From Massilia sp. ST3 (GTDB taxonomy: Bacteria > Pseudomonadota > Gammaproteobacteria > Burkholderiales > Burkholderiaceae_D): DNA of 64,000 nt. Made by a program: the position numbers and the translations under genes. The notes beneath the pieces are model-generated. The model did no database searches, had not been told where the DNA came from, and saw only the letters and a list, made by a program, of their open reading frames with translations. Location: positions 62,001 to 126,000 of the forward strand of contig NZ_JAGPWC010000001.1 of NCBI RefSeq assembly GCF_018119405.1, given 5' to 3'. This document shows, piece after piece, positions 26,158 to 34,596 of this stretch; the stretch's first letter is position 1, and every line of letters starts with the position of its first letter.

Positions 26158-29100
26158 ATGTCGCTTACGGAACAGCAGCGGATTTCTTACACTAAAACCA
26201 TCGGAAAAATCTACGTCGAGCTGCTGGGCCGTCCGGTCGATGCCGCCGGACTGGCGGCTGGTCTGGCTCTTTATGAGGAATGGGGCGAGGAATCGACTGC
26301 CGGCATGGTGGCGTACGAGGTATGGAAGTCGCCCGAGTTTGCCCGGATGTACGGCTCCATGCTCGGGGGCGACGCGCAGGACGTGGACAAGATCTACCAC
26401 ACCATGTTCGGCCGCGCGCCTAGCGCTCAGGAGACTGCCTATTGCATTGAACGCCTCGACACCGTCTACTGGCTTGGGAACCTGATCAGCGAACTGAGCG
26501 CCGGAGCGACTGGGACCGACGCCGCGGTCCTGTCGAATAAAGTCGCGGCCGCGGAGGCGTTCTCGGCCGCCATCGACACGGCGCCCGAGAAAAAGGCGTA
26601 TGCCGGCTGGGAAGCGCTTGACCTTGGCAAGGCGTATCTCTCGCGTGTTACGGATGCCGCCTCGCTGGCGAAAGCGCTCGCGACGGTGGGCTCGACCGTG
26701 AAGAGTCTGCTCGCGATCCGTCCGGACACGCCGCCAAGCGCTTCGATTTCCCTATACGGCACCCCGGAGCTGGGGAAGATGATGTATTCCTACAGCACGC
26801 ACCACGACATCGATGGTGGCGGTGCGCTCAGCTTCCAATGGTTCGCCAACGGCAATGCGATTCCGGGGGCACAGGGTTGGACCTTGTACATTGATCATTT
26901 GCTTGCAGGCTATGACATCAGCGTCCAGATGACCATGACCGACGCTCGCGGTTACACGACCGTTCTCGCCAGCGATACCATCGGGCCCGGGAATAACACA
27001 ATAAACGGCACTTCCGGCGCGGACCGTCTGGCGGGAGGCGCAGGCGACGACCATTACCGGGTCAATCATGCGGAGGACGCGATCGTCGAGAACGAGGGCG
27101 AAGGTATCGACCATGCCGACGTCGACTTCGCCTCCGCCGGGACCTACATCCTGGCGCCGCACGTCGAAAACACCACGATCGTCGCTGTCGGGAACCATGT
27201 GGTGAACGTGATCGGCAACGCGCTGGACAACCGCATGCTCGGTAACGGCGCCGTCAACACCCTGACCGGCGGGGCCGGCGATGACTTTCTTGACGGGAAG
27301 GGCGGCAAGGACACGCTCGCGGGCGGCGCCGGTAACGATCTCTACGTGACGGACCTGGCTGCGGATACCGTGATCGAAGATGAAAACCAAGGTATCGACA
27401 CTGTAGAGACGACATCGGTCAGCTACGCGCTGACTGCCAACGTGGAGAACCTGCGCTATGTCGGCGACAAGGCCTTCACCGGCACCGGAAATGGCGAGGC
27501 CAATGACATCGCCGGCAGCGATGGCGGCGATAAATTGGCTGGGCTGGCAGGGGCTGACGTCCTGAGGGGAGGCAAAGGTGACGACAGCCTCGATGGTGGT
27601 GCTGGCAATGACGTGCTGCAGGGCGGGTCGGGCAATGATACCCTGCTGGGCGGCGACGGCAACGACGAACTGATCGCAGGCGGCGGCAGCGATGTGGCCG
27701 ACGGCGGCTCGGGCGAGGACACCCTGCTCGTGACCGGCGCATTCACGGATTACACCCGTAGCCGGCCAAGCGCCGGTGACATGGTGCTGGTCCATAAGCT
27801 CACTAAAGAAACTCTCACGGTGCGCAATGTCGAGCACGTGATCTTTAACGACACCACCAAGACCATCGATGCCTTGAGGGACAATGTCGCCAGTAGCGGC
27901 AATGACGTCCTGACCGGAACCGACGGTGACGACCTGCTCGACGGTGGGCAGGGAGCGGACGCGATGTCGGGCGGGCTGGGGGATGATCGCTACGTGCTCG
28001 ATGTCGTGGGCGATACCGTTACCGAACAGGAAGACGCCGGCATCGACCGCGTCGACGTCGCTTTCGCCAGCGCGGGCACCTATGTCCTTGGCGACCACGT
28101 CGAGCACGCGACCGTGACCGCAAGCAGCAAGATCGCCGTCAACCTGACCGGCAACGGCCTGGCGAACACGCTCGTGGGCAATGCCGCGGCGAACATCCTG
28201 ATCGGCGGCGCGGGTGACGACCGCCTCAACGGCGGCGCCGGCAAGGACAGCATGACTGGCGGTGAGGGCGACGACGTCTATGTGGTCGACCTGGCGACCG
28301 ACCTGGTGAACGAGACGGCCGGCGGCGGTCGCGATACGGTGGAAACCGTGCTGACGTCCTACACCCTGGGCCAGCACCTCGACGACCTGGTCTACACCGG
28401 CAACAAGGCCTTCACCGGCACCGGCAATGCCGAGAACAACCGGATCGAAGGCGGCATCGGCGCCGACAAGCTGAGCGGCGGCCTGGGCGACGACGTACTG
28501 GTCGGCGGCGCCGGCAACGACACCCTGCTCGGCGGCGACGGCCATGACGACCTCGACGCCGGCACCGGCATCGACGTGGTCGACGGCGGCGCCGGCATGG
28601 ATACCCTGCTGATCGAAGGCAACCTGGAGGACTACCTGCGCCAGCGGCCAAGCCTGACCGACACGGTCCTCGTCAACAAGGCGACCGGCGTCCAGATCAC
28701 CCTGCGCAATATCGAACGCATCCTTTCCTCGGAAGGCGAGTGGACGCTGGACGAACTTCACGACAATCTCGCCAGCGCCGGCAACGATGCGTTGACCGGC
28801 ACCAGCGGCGACGATGTGATGGATGGCGGCGCCGGCAGCGACGACATGAAGGGCGGCGCCGGCGACGACCGCTACGTGCTGGACGTCGCGACCGACAAGG
28901 TCACCGAGGAGGAAGACGCCGGCATCGATACCGTGCAGATCGCGTTCAAGGCGCCAGGCACCTATGTCCTGGGCGCGAACATCGAGCACGCGGCCGTGAT
29001 CGCCGCCTCCACCCTGGTGCACCTGACCGGCAACGCCCTCGACAACAAGCTCACCGGCAACGCTGCCGCCAACACCCTGGACGGCGGCCTGGGCGACGAC

Positions 29101-30486
29101 ATCCTCGATGGCGGCGCCGGCAAGGACGTCATGATCGGCGGCCTGGGGGACGACACCTATGTGGTCGACATTGCGAGCGACGTCGTGACCGAGCTCGACG
29201 GCGCTGGCTACGATAGCGTGCACACTTCCCTCGCCGCCTACACGCTGGGCGCGCAGCTGGAAGCGCTGAAGTACCTGGGCACCAAGGCTTTCGCCGGCAC
29301 CGGCAACAGCGCAGACAATCGCATCACCGGCGGCGTGGGTAGCGACAAGCTGTCCGGCGGCCTGGGCGACGACCTGCTCGAAGGCGGCGCAGGCAACGAC
29401 AGCCTGCTCGGCGGCGATGGCGACGACCTGCTCGACGCCGGAACCGGATCGGACACCGTCGACGGCGGCGCCGGCGAGGACCGGCTGCTGGTCCAGGGCA
29501 AGCTGGCCGACTACGTGCGCCTGCGCCCGAACGCCACCGACCTGGTGCTGAGCAACCGCGCCACCAGCGAAAGCATCACGCTGCGCGGCGTGGAGTTCGT
29601 CGTCTTCGACGACGGCGAGCGCTCCGTGGCGCAGCTGCTGGCGGACCGCGGCACGGGCGGCAACGACATCCTGAGCGGCACCGATGGCGAGGACGTGCTC
29701 GACGGCGGCGCCGGCAACGACCGCATGAGCGGGGGGCAGGGCGACGACACCTATATCGTCAACGTTGCAGGCGACACCGTGGTCGAGGAGCAAGACCAGG
29801 GCCTGGACCGGGTCGAAGTGGCCTATACCGCCAAGGGCGCCTACGTGCTGCCGTCGAACGTCGAGGATGCGCGCGTCACCGCCGCGGCGACCCTGGCCGT
29901 CAACCTGACCGGCAACGCCCTGGCCAATACCCTGACCGGCAACGCGGCGGCCAACATCCTGCTGGGCGGCGCCGGCGCCGACGAGCTGTTCGGCGGCCTG
30001 GGCAACGACACCGTGAACGGCGGCGCCGACGGCGACATCCTGAGCGGCGGCGCGGGCAAGGACATCTTCGTGTTCGACAGCGCGACCGGCGTCGACGTGG
30101 TGACCGATTTCGCCAGCAATTCGGACAAGATCCGCATCGCCCAAAGCGCCTACCGGATCGGCGACGGCGACGCGGTGCCCGAAGGCGCGCTGGTGCGCGC
30201 CGTGCCGGGCGGCTTCGGCGCGAAAGCCGAGCTGGTGATCTTCACGGCGAATATCGTGGGCGAACTGACGGCGGAGGCCGCGGCCCAGGCCATCGGTTCG
30301 GCGAGCTCGGCCTACGCCGACGGCGCCCAGGCGCTGTTCGTGGTGGACAACGGCAGCCAGAGCACGGTGTTCCTGTTCAGGTCGGACGGTGCGGACGCCC
30401 TCGTGTCGGCGGGCGAGCTGAGCGAGGTGGCGCGCCTGGTCGGGACGCCGGCGGCCACGGTGGCGGACTTCATGTTCTCGTTGTAA
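26158..30486 (+). CDS. Giant RTX calcium-binding protein with DUF4214-like N-terminus
   Basis: 1,442 residues from the ATG at 26158. The first ~130 residues have two DUF4214-like units (IYVELLGRPVDAAGL... and IYHTMFGRAPSAQE...). A short domain of about 70 residues (225-275) resembles an Ig-like or cadherin-type fold. From base 26989 onward come RTX nonapeptides (GGxGxDxLx) in about four units of 293-303 residues, each containing two RTX blocks joined by beta-rich linkers (AGTYVLG.., GTGNAENNRI.., DYxRxRP..). The C-terminus (DIFVFDSATGVDVVTDFASN ... VADFMFSL) is the type I secretion signal type. It should bind calcium and act outside the cell, perhaps as an adhesin or matrix protein. No type I secretion genes are nearby. 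Confidence 0.88.
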   Translation: MSLTEQQRISYTKTIGKIYVELLGRPVDAAGLAAGLALYEEWGEESTAGMVAYEVWKSPEFARMYGSMLGGDAQDVDKIYHTMFGRAPSAQETAYCIERLDTVYWLGNLISELSAGATGTDAAVLSNKVAAAEAFSAAIDTAPEKKAYAGWEALDLGKAYLSRVTDAASLAKALATVGSTVKSLLAIRPDTPPSASISLYGTPELGKMMYSYSTHHDIDGGGALSFQWFANGNAIPGAQGWTLYIDHLLAGYDISVQMTMTDARGYTTVLASDTIGPGNNTINGTSGADRLAGGAGDDHYRVNHAEDAIVENEGEGIDHADVDFASAGTYILAPHVENTTIVAVGNHVVNVIGNALDNRMLGNGAVNTLTGGAGDDFLDGKGGKDTLAGGAGNDLYVTDLAADTVIEDENQGIDTVETTSVSYALTANVENLRYVGDKAFTGTGNGEANDIAGSDGGDKLAGLAGADVLRGGKGDDSLDGGAGNDVLQGGSGNDTLLGGDGNDELIAGGGSDVADGGSGEDTLLVTGAFTDYTRSRPSAGDMVLVHKLTKETLTVRNVEHVIFNDTTKTIDALRDNVASSGNDVLTGTDGDDLLDGGQGADAMSGGLGDDRYVLDVVGDTVTEQEDAGIDRVDVAFASAGTYVLGDHVEHATVTASSKIAVNLTGNGLANTLVGNAAANILIGGAGDDRLNGGAGKDSMTGGEGDDVYVVDLATDLVNETAGGGRDTVETVLTSYTLGQHLDDLVYTGNKAFTGTGNAENNRIEGGIGADKLSGGLGDDVLVGGAGNDTLLGGDGHDDLDAGTGIDVVDGGAGMDTLLIEGNLEDYLRQRPSLTDTVLVNKATGVQITLRNIERILSSEGEWTLDELHDNLASAGNDALTGTSGDDVMDGGAGSDDMKGGAGDDRYVLDVATDKVTEEEDAGIDTVQIAFKAPGTYVLGANIEHAAVIAASTLVHLTGNALDNKLTGNAAANTLDGGLGDDILDGGAGKDVMIGGLGDDTYVVDIASDVVTELDGAGYDSVHTSLAAYTLGAQLEALKYLGTKAFAGTGNSADNRITGGVGSDKLSGGLGDDLLEGGAGNDSLLGGDGDDLLDAGTGSDTVDGGAGEDRLLVQGKLADYVRLRPNATDLVLSNRATSESITLRGVEFVVFDDGERSVAQLLADRGTGGNDILSGTDGEDVLDGGAGNDRMSGGQGDDTYIVNVAGDTVVEEQDQGLDRVEVAYTAKGAYVLPSNVEDARVTAAATLAVNLTGNALANTLTGNAAANILLGGAGADELFGGLGNDTVNGGADGDILSGGAGKDIFVFDSATGVDVVTDFASNSDKIRIAQSAYRIGDGDAVPEGALVRAVPGGFGAKAELVIFTANIVGELTAEAAAQAIGSASSAYADGAQALFVVDNGSQSTVFLFRSDGADALVSAGELSEVARLVGTPAATVADFMFSL

Positions 30487-30536
30487 ACCGCCCGCATCCC
30501 GGTCTCACTTAACATCGTTCATCTGCAGGAGCCGTC

Positions 30537-30936
30537 TTGGAACACGAAAGCCATCACCACCATCATCCGCACGGCCGGCGCGGGTCGAGTGGGTCGAGCT
30601 GTCCTACAAGGGCAAGCCGGTTGCGAACCTGGCCGAACTGGGCGCGGCTCGCTGCGACGCCGAGCCGGGCGAATTCTCGGGCATGAATTCGCGCGGCGGC
30701 ATCGCCAGTTCCCTGGTTCGGCCCGGCGGCTCGCTCGTCATGTTCAGCTGGTCCCAGCCGGCACGCCGGACCCGAAGTTTGCGCTGCCGCACAAGGAGAT
30801 GAAGAACATCACCTATTCGGCCTGCTATTGCTCGGTGTTCGACGAGTGCCATATCCGCAAGGACGACGACTACAAGCCGCAGCCGTTGGAGCAGTGCACG
30901 GCCCCCGCCAAGCCGTCCCGCCCGAGCTTCGGGTAA
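30537..30936 (+). pseudogene. Frameshifted remnant of an unrecognised protein
   Basis: A TTG with GCAGGAGCC upstream begins EHESHHHHHPHGRR, but this frame ends early. A second frame carries the protein-like stretch EWVELSYKGKPVANLAELGA and on to LVMFSWSQ. A third frame carries PKFALPHKEMKNITYSACYC, CSVFDECHIRKDDDYK and ends in a stop at 30936. Together they read as one gene broken by two frameshifts. The Cys-rich CYCSVFDEC block suggests metal or disulfide binding. I cannot name the family. Sequencing error is the alternative. Confidence 0.5.
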
Positions 30937-31059
30937 GCGCCATCCTCCCTCCGATGGTGGATCGGTGCGCAGGGCAAACGTGCTGTCGTTTGTTCAACAT
31001 TGGCCGTATGCTATCCGTTCTGGCACGACCGACTCATCCAACCGAACGGAGGCAGGACA

Positions 31060-31659
31060 ATGGCAAAGGTACTGGTACTGTATTACTCGACCTACGGTCA
31101 CATTGAAACGATGGCCAACGCGGTCGCCGAGGGCGCCCGTGCTGCGGGCGCGACGGTCGACGTCAAGCGTGTGCCCGAAACGGTCCCCGACGATATCGCG
31201 GCCAAGGCCCATTTCAAGCTGAACCAGCCGGCCCCGATCGCCACTGTGGCCGAGCTCGAGCACTACGACGCCATCATCGTCGGCGCGCCGACCCGCTATG
31301 GCCGCATGGTCAGCCAGATGGCGGCCTTCCTTGACCAGACCGGCAGCCTGTGGGCGCGCGGCGCGCTCAACGGCAAGGTCGGCGGCGCCTTCACCTCCAC
31401 CGCCACCCAGCACGGCGGCCAGGAGGCGACCCTGTTCTCGATCATCACCAACCTGCTGCACTTCGGCATGACCATCGTCGGCCTGCCATACAGCTACCAG
31501 GGCCAGATGTCGCTCGACGAGATCGTCGGCGGCAGCCCCTACGGCGCCACCACCATCGCTGGCGGCAAGGGCGAACGCCAGCCCAGCGAGATCGACCTCG
31601 GCGGCGCGCGCCACCAGGGCGAACTGATCGCGCGCACGGCGATCAAGCTGTTCGGCTGA
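31060..31659 (+). CDS. wrbA: NAD(P)H:quinone oxidoreductase WrbA
   Basis: 199 residues, the usual size. The FMN phosphate loop is [11 protein letters not shown] near the N-terminus, [19 protein letters not shown] is the second conserved block, and the [17 protein letters not shown] segment is diagnostic for WrbA. It reduces quinones by two electrons and limits redox cycling; tetrameric flavoprotein in the cytosol. The start at 31060 has ACGGAGGCAGG upstream. The gene after it encodes a GST, which fits a stress/detoxification pair, though a 92-base gap separates them. Confidence 0.96.
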   Translation: MAKVLVLYYSTYGHIETMANAVAEGARAAGATVDVKRVPETVPDDIAAKAHFKLNQPAPIATVAELEHYDAIIVGAPTRYGRMVSQMAAFLDQTGSLWARGALNGKVGGAFTSTATQHGGQEATLFSIITNLLHFGMTIVGLPYSYQGQMSLDEIVGGSPYGATTIAGGKGERQPSEIDLGGARHQGELIARTAIKLFG

Positions 31660-31751
31660 GGGCGGGCAGCGGAATCGAGCCCGGTCCGGCAAGGCCGGGC
31701 GAAGTTTGGTATTGTCGACGTCTCATCATTTCCTCCCAGCGTGCGACGACC

Positions 31752-32450
31752 ATGACCGATCTTTCCGCCTTCCCGATTGCCGCCAAGTGGCCGGCACAGC
31801 ACCCCGAACGCCTCCAGCTGTACTCGCTGCCGACGCCCAATGGCGTCAAGGTCTCGATCATGCTGGAAGAGACCGGGTTGCCGTATGAACCGCACAAGGT
31901 CAGCTTCGAGACCAACGACCAGCTCTCGCCGGCCTTTCTATCGCTGAATCCGAACAACAAGATCCCGGCCATCATCGACCCTGACGGTCCGGGCGGCAAG
32001 CCGCTGCCCTTGTTCGAATCGGGCGCCATCCTGATCTACCTGGCGGAGAAGACCGGCAAGTTCCTGCCCGCCGATCCCGCCGCGCGCTACCAGGCGATCC
32101 AGTGGGTGATGTTCCAGATGGGCGGCGTGGGGCCGATGTTCGGGCAGCTGGGCTTCTTCCACAAGTTCGCCGGCCGTGAGTACGAGGACAAGCGCCCGCG
32201 CGACCGCTACGTCAGCGAATCAAAGCGCCTGCTGGGCGTGCTCGAGGCGCAGCTGGCGAAGCATGCCTGGATCGCGGGGGAGGAGTACACGATCGCGGAT
32301 ATCGCGACTTTTCCGTGGGTAAACAACCTGGTCGGCTTCTACGATGCGGGCGAGCTGGTGGGCTTCAAGGATTTCCCGCGCGTGCAGGCGGCGCTGGAGC
32401 GGTTCCGGGAGCGGCCGGCGGTGATCAAGGGCTTGAAGATCCCCGCGTAG
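31752..32450 (+). CDS. Glutathione S-transferase family protein (YghU/YfcG-like)
   Basis: 232 residues. Thioredoxin-like N-domain with SLPTPNGVKVSIMLEETG, NPNNKIPAI and the glutathione-binding FESGAILIYLAEKTG; all-alpha C-domain with IADIATFPWV. The TPNG start instead of a Ser/Tyr/Cys nucleophile is typical of the Nu-class YghU/YfcG enzymes, which have disulfide-bond reductase activity with glutathione. The TAG stop lies inside the first bases of a family B repeat (GTAGGGTGGACGG), so the repeat supplies the stop codon. Confidence 0.92.
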   Translation: MTDLSAFPIAAKWPAQHPERLQLYSLPTPNGVKVSIMLEETGLPYEPHKVSFETNDQLSPAFLSLNPNNKIPAIIDPDGPGGKPLPLFESGAILIYLAEKTGKFLPADPAARYQAIQWVMFQMGGVGPMFGQLGFFHKFAGREYEDKRPRDRYVSESKRLLGVLEAQLAKHAWIAGEEYTIADIATFPWVNNLVGFYDAGELVGFKDFPRVQAALERFRERPAVIKGLKIPA

Positions 32451-32556
32451 GGTGGACGGCTTCGCCGTCCACGCGGTGATCGTTGGCGGCTCCGTGATCG
32501 CGCACGGGCCGGCGGACACTGCTTGAACGCGTGGGCGGGAAACCCGCCCACCCTAC
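32447..32556. repeat. Dispersed intergenic repeat, family B, inverted pair
   Basis: GTAGGGTGGACGGCTTCGCC with its stem complement, a 50-base spacer, then TTGAACGCGTGGGCGGG and CCCGCCCACCCTAC in opposite orientation. It occupies the whole gap between the convergent GST and rlhA genes and includes the GST stop codon. Confidence 0.75.
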
Positions 32557-32559
32557 AAG

Positions 32560-34530
32560 TCAAGCGCGTGGTCGCTGTCGGTGGAACACCAGCGGGCTGT
32601 ACGGCACCGCCGACGGCGGCGGCGACTTCAGGATGCCGGGCTTCATCGCGCCCACGACGTGCATCTCGCAGGGCTTGCAGTCGAAGCGCAGGGTATAGCG
32701 CTCGCCGCCGCTGACCAGGGTCATCGGCTCGGCACGCACCTGGCCCTGGACCCCTTGCACGCCCTTGGCCTGCTTCGGGCACAGGTTGAACGAGAAGCGC
32801 AGGCAGTGCTTGGTGATCATCAGCGACACCTCGCCCGGCTCTTCGTGCGCCTCGTAGGCGGCGTCGATCAGCTGCACGCCGTGCTTCTGGTAGAAGGCGC
32901 GCGCTTTCTCGTTGTAGACGTTGGCCAGGTAGCTCAGCTGGGTTTCGGGATAGGTGGCGCGCGGTTCGAGCGGGGCCTTGCGCGGCGGGCGATCCCAGGC
33001 CGCCAGGCGGGCGGCCTCGTGGGCGGCGACGGCGTCGCGGCGCAGCGCGTTGATCGCGCTCGAGGGCACGAACCACGGCTGGCTCAGCTGCAGGTCCACC
33101 TGGCCGGCTTCGAACATCGTATTGCCGAGCTTGGCCAGGCTGGTGCGCAGGCCGGCCTCGGCCTGGGCCGCCTGCTGGGCCGGCTCGAGCCCGATCGACG
33201 CCACGGCTTCGCTGGCGATGCCGTCCTCGTCGGTGATTGCCAGGCGCAGGCCGCCCGGAACTTCCGACAAGGCCAGGTCGACGCGCACCTTGCGCTCCGA
33301 GGATTTCTTGTTCAGCGCTGCTTCCCACTGGTGGTCGCGGTTACGGTGGATCACCGTGCCGACCTTCAGGCCCGCCAGGGTCGCCATGAGCTCGTTCGGG
33401 AACACGCGCCAGCGCTGGCCTTCCGCGTCCTCGCCCAGCTTTTCGGCGCGGTTGGCCTGGATGCCGGCGGTCTCGCGCTTGTGCATGTAGTTCAGGCCGT
33501 CGCCGTTCGCCATCGGCGCGTCGGTCAGCAGGTCGAAATGGTCGGCGCCGATGCGGGTCACCGTGCCCAGCTGCACGCCCACGTACTTGGGCGAGTCGAA
33601 GGCGCCGATGTCGTCCTGGCGGCCTTGGGCGAAGTAGTCGGTGTGGCCGCGGTGGAAGTTCTTGTCGACGTCGGGCGTGAACATCACCCGGGTCTGGCCG
33701 CTGGAGGCGCGCGTGAACTCGGTGCGGCGCTCGAGCAGCTGGTCCAGCAGCAAGCGGTAGTGGGCGGTGATGTTCTTCACATAGCCCATGTCCTTGTAGC
33801 GGCCTTCGATCTTGAACGAGCGGATGCCGGCGTCGACCAGGGCTTCCAGGTTGGCGCTTTGGTCGTTGTCCTTCATCGACAGCAGGTGTTTTTCATAGGC
33901 CACCACGCGGCCCTGGCCGTCGGACAGCGTATAGGGCAGGCGGCAAGCCTGCGAGCAGTCGCCGCGGTTGGCGCTGCGGCCGGTGTCGGCATGCGAGATG
34001 TAGCACTGTCCCGAGAAGGCCACGCACAGGGCGCCGTGGATGAAGTATTCGAGCGGGGTGTCGACTTCGGCGCGGATCTTGCGGATCTGTTCGACCGTGA
34101 GCTCGCGCGCCAGCACCAGCTGCGAGAAGCCCACGTCGCCCAGGAATTTTGCCTTTTCCACGGTGCGGATGTCGCACTGGGTGCTGGCGTGCAGCTGGAT
34201 CGGCGGCAGGTCGAGTTCGAGCAGGCCCATGTCCTGGATGATCAGGGCGTCCACGCCGGCCTCGTACAGCTGCCAGATCTGCTTGCGCGCCAGTTCCAGC
34301 TCCGCGTCGTGCATGATGGTGTTCATGGTCACGAAGATGCGCGAACGGTAGCGGTGCGCGAACTCGACCAGTGCCGCGATGTCCTCGAGCGGATTGCTGG
34401 CGTTGTGGCGGGCGCCGAACGCCGGGCCGCCGATGTAGACCGCGTCGGCGCCGTGGAGGATGGCTTCGCGGCCGATCTCGGCGGTCTTGGCGGGCGAGAG
34501 CAGTTCGAGCTGGTGGTCGAGGAGGGACAT
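32560..34530 (-). CDS. rlhA: Peptidase U32-family 23S rRNA C2501 hydroxylation protein
   Basis: 656 residues. The U32 signature is EYFIHGALCVAFSGQCYISH, with further cysteines in GDCSQACRLPY that, by analogy, hold an Fe-S cluster. The C-terminal half (DUF3656-like, from about residue 390) separates the long RlhA/YdcP type from the shorter TrhP/YegQ tRNA type, and the length fits RlhA (about 650). RlhA hydroxylates C2501 of 23S rRNA in E. coli using prephenate. Cysteines near the C-terminus (FNLCPKQ, CKPCEMHV) may form a second site. A terminator was not seen; a repeat lies right after the stop. Confidence 0.85.
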   Translation of the reverse strand: MSLLDHQLELLSPAKTAEIGREAILHGADAVYIGGPAFGARHNASNPLEDIAALVEFAHRYRSRIFVTMNTIMHDAELELARKQIWQLYEAGVDALIIQDMGLLELDLPPIQLHASTQCDIRTVEKAKFLGDVGFSQLVLARELTVEQIRKIRAEVDTPLEYFIHGALCVAFSGQCYISHADTGRSANRGDCSQACRLPYTLSDGQGRVVAYEKHLLSMKDNDQSANLEALVDAGIRSFKIEGRYKDMGYVKNITAHYRLLLDQLLERRTEFTRASSGQTRVMFTPDVDKNFHRGHTDYFAQGRQDDIGAFDSPKYVGVQLGTVTRIGADHFDLLTDAPMANGDGLNYMHKRETAGIQANRAEKLGEDAEGQRWRVFPNELMATLAGLKVGTVIHRNRDHQWEAALNKKSSERKVRVDLALSEVPGGLRLAITDEDGIASEAVASIGLEPAQQAAQAEAGLRTSLAKLGNTMFEAGQVDLQLSQPWFVPSSAINALRRDAVAAHEAARLAAWDRPPRKAPLEPRATYPETQLSYLANVYNEKARAFYQKHGVQLIDAAYEAHEEPGEVSLMITKHCLRFSFNLCPKQAKGVQGVQGQVRAEPMTLVSGGERYTLRFDCKPCEMHVVGAMKPGILKSPPPSAVPYSPLVFHRQRPRA

Positions 34531-34596
34531 GAAAATTCCTGTGGGGCGAAGGCCGAAATTATAGTCGGATCGCCGCCCGCCGTCATGCCCGGGGTG

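Noticed and set aside
26989-30060. Regular DNA repeats resembling an array
   Set aside because: The repeats encode RTX nonapeptides and composite protein units in frame. They are not constant repeats with unique spacers, so this is not CRISPR.
26752-30144. Minus-strand open frame of 1,130 codons across the RTX gene
   Set aside because: It mirrors the RTX repeats on the other strand; the repetitive Val/Ala/Gly/His sequence reflects the Asp/Gly codons of the real protein.
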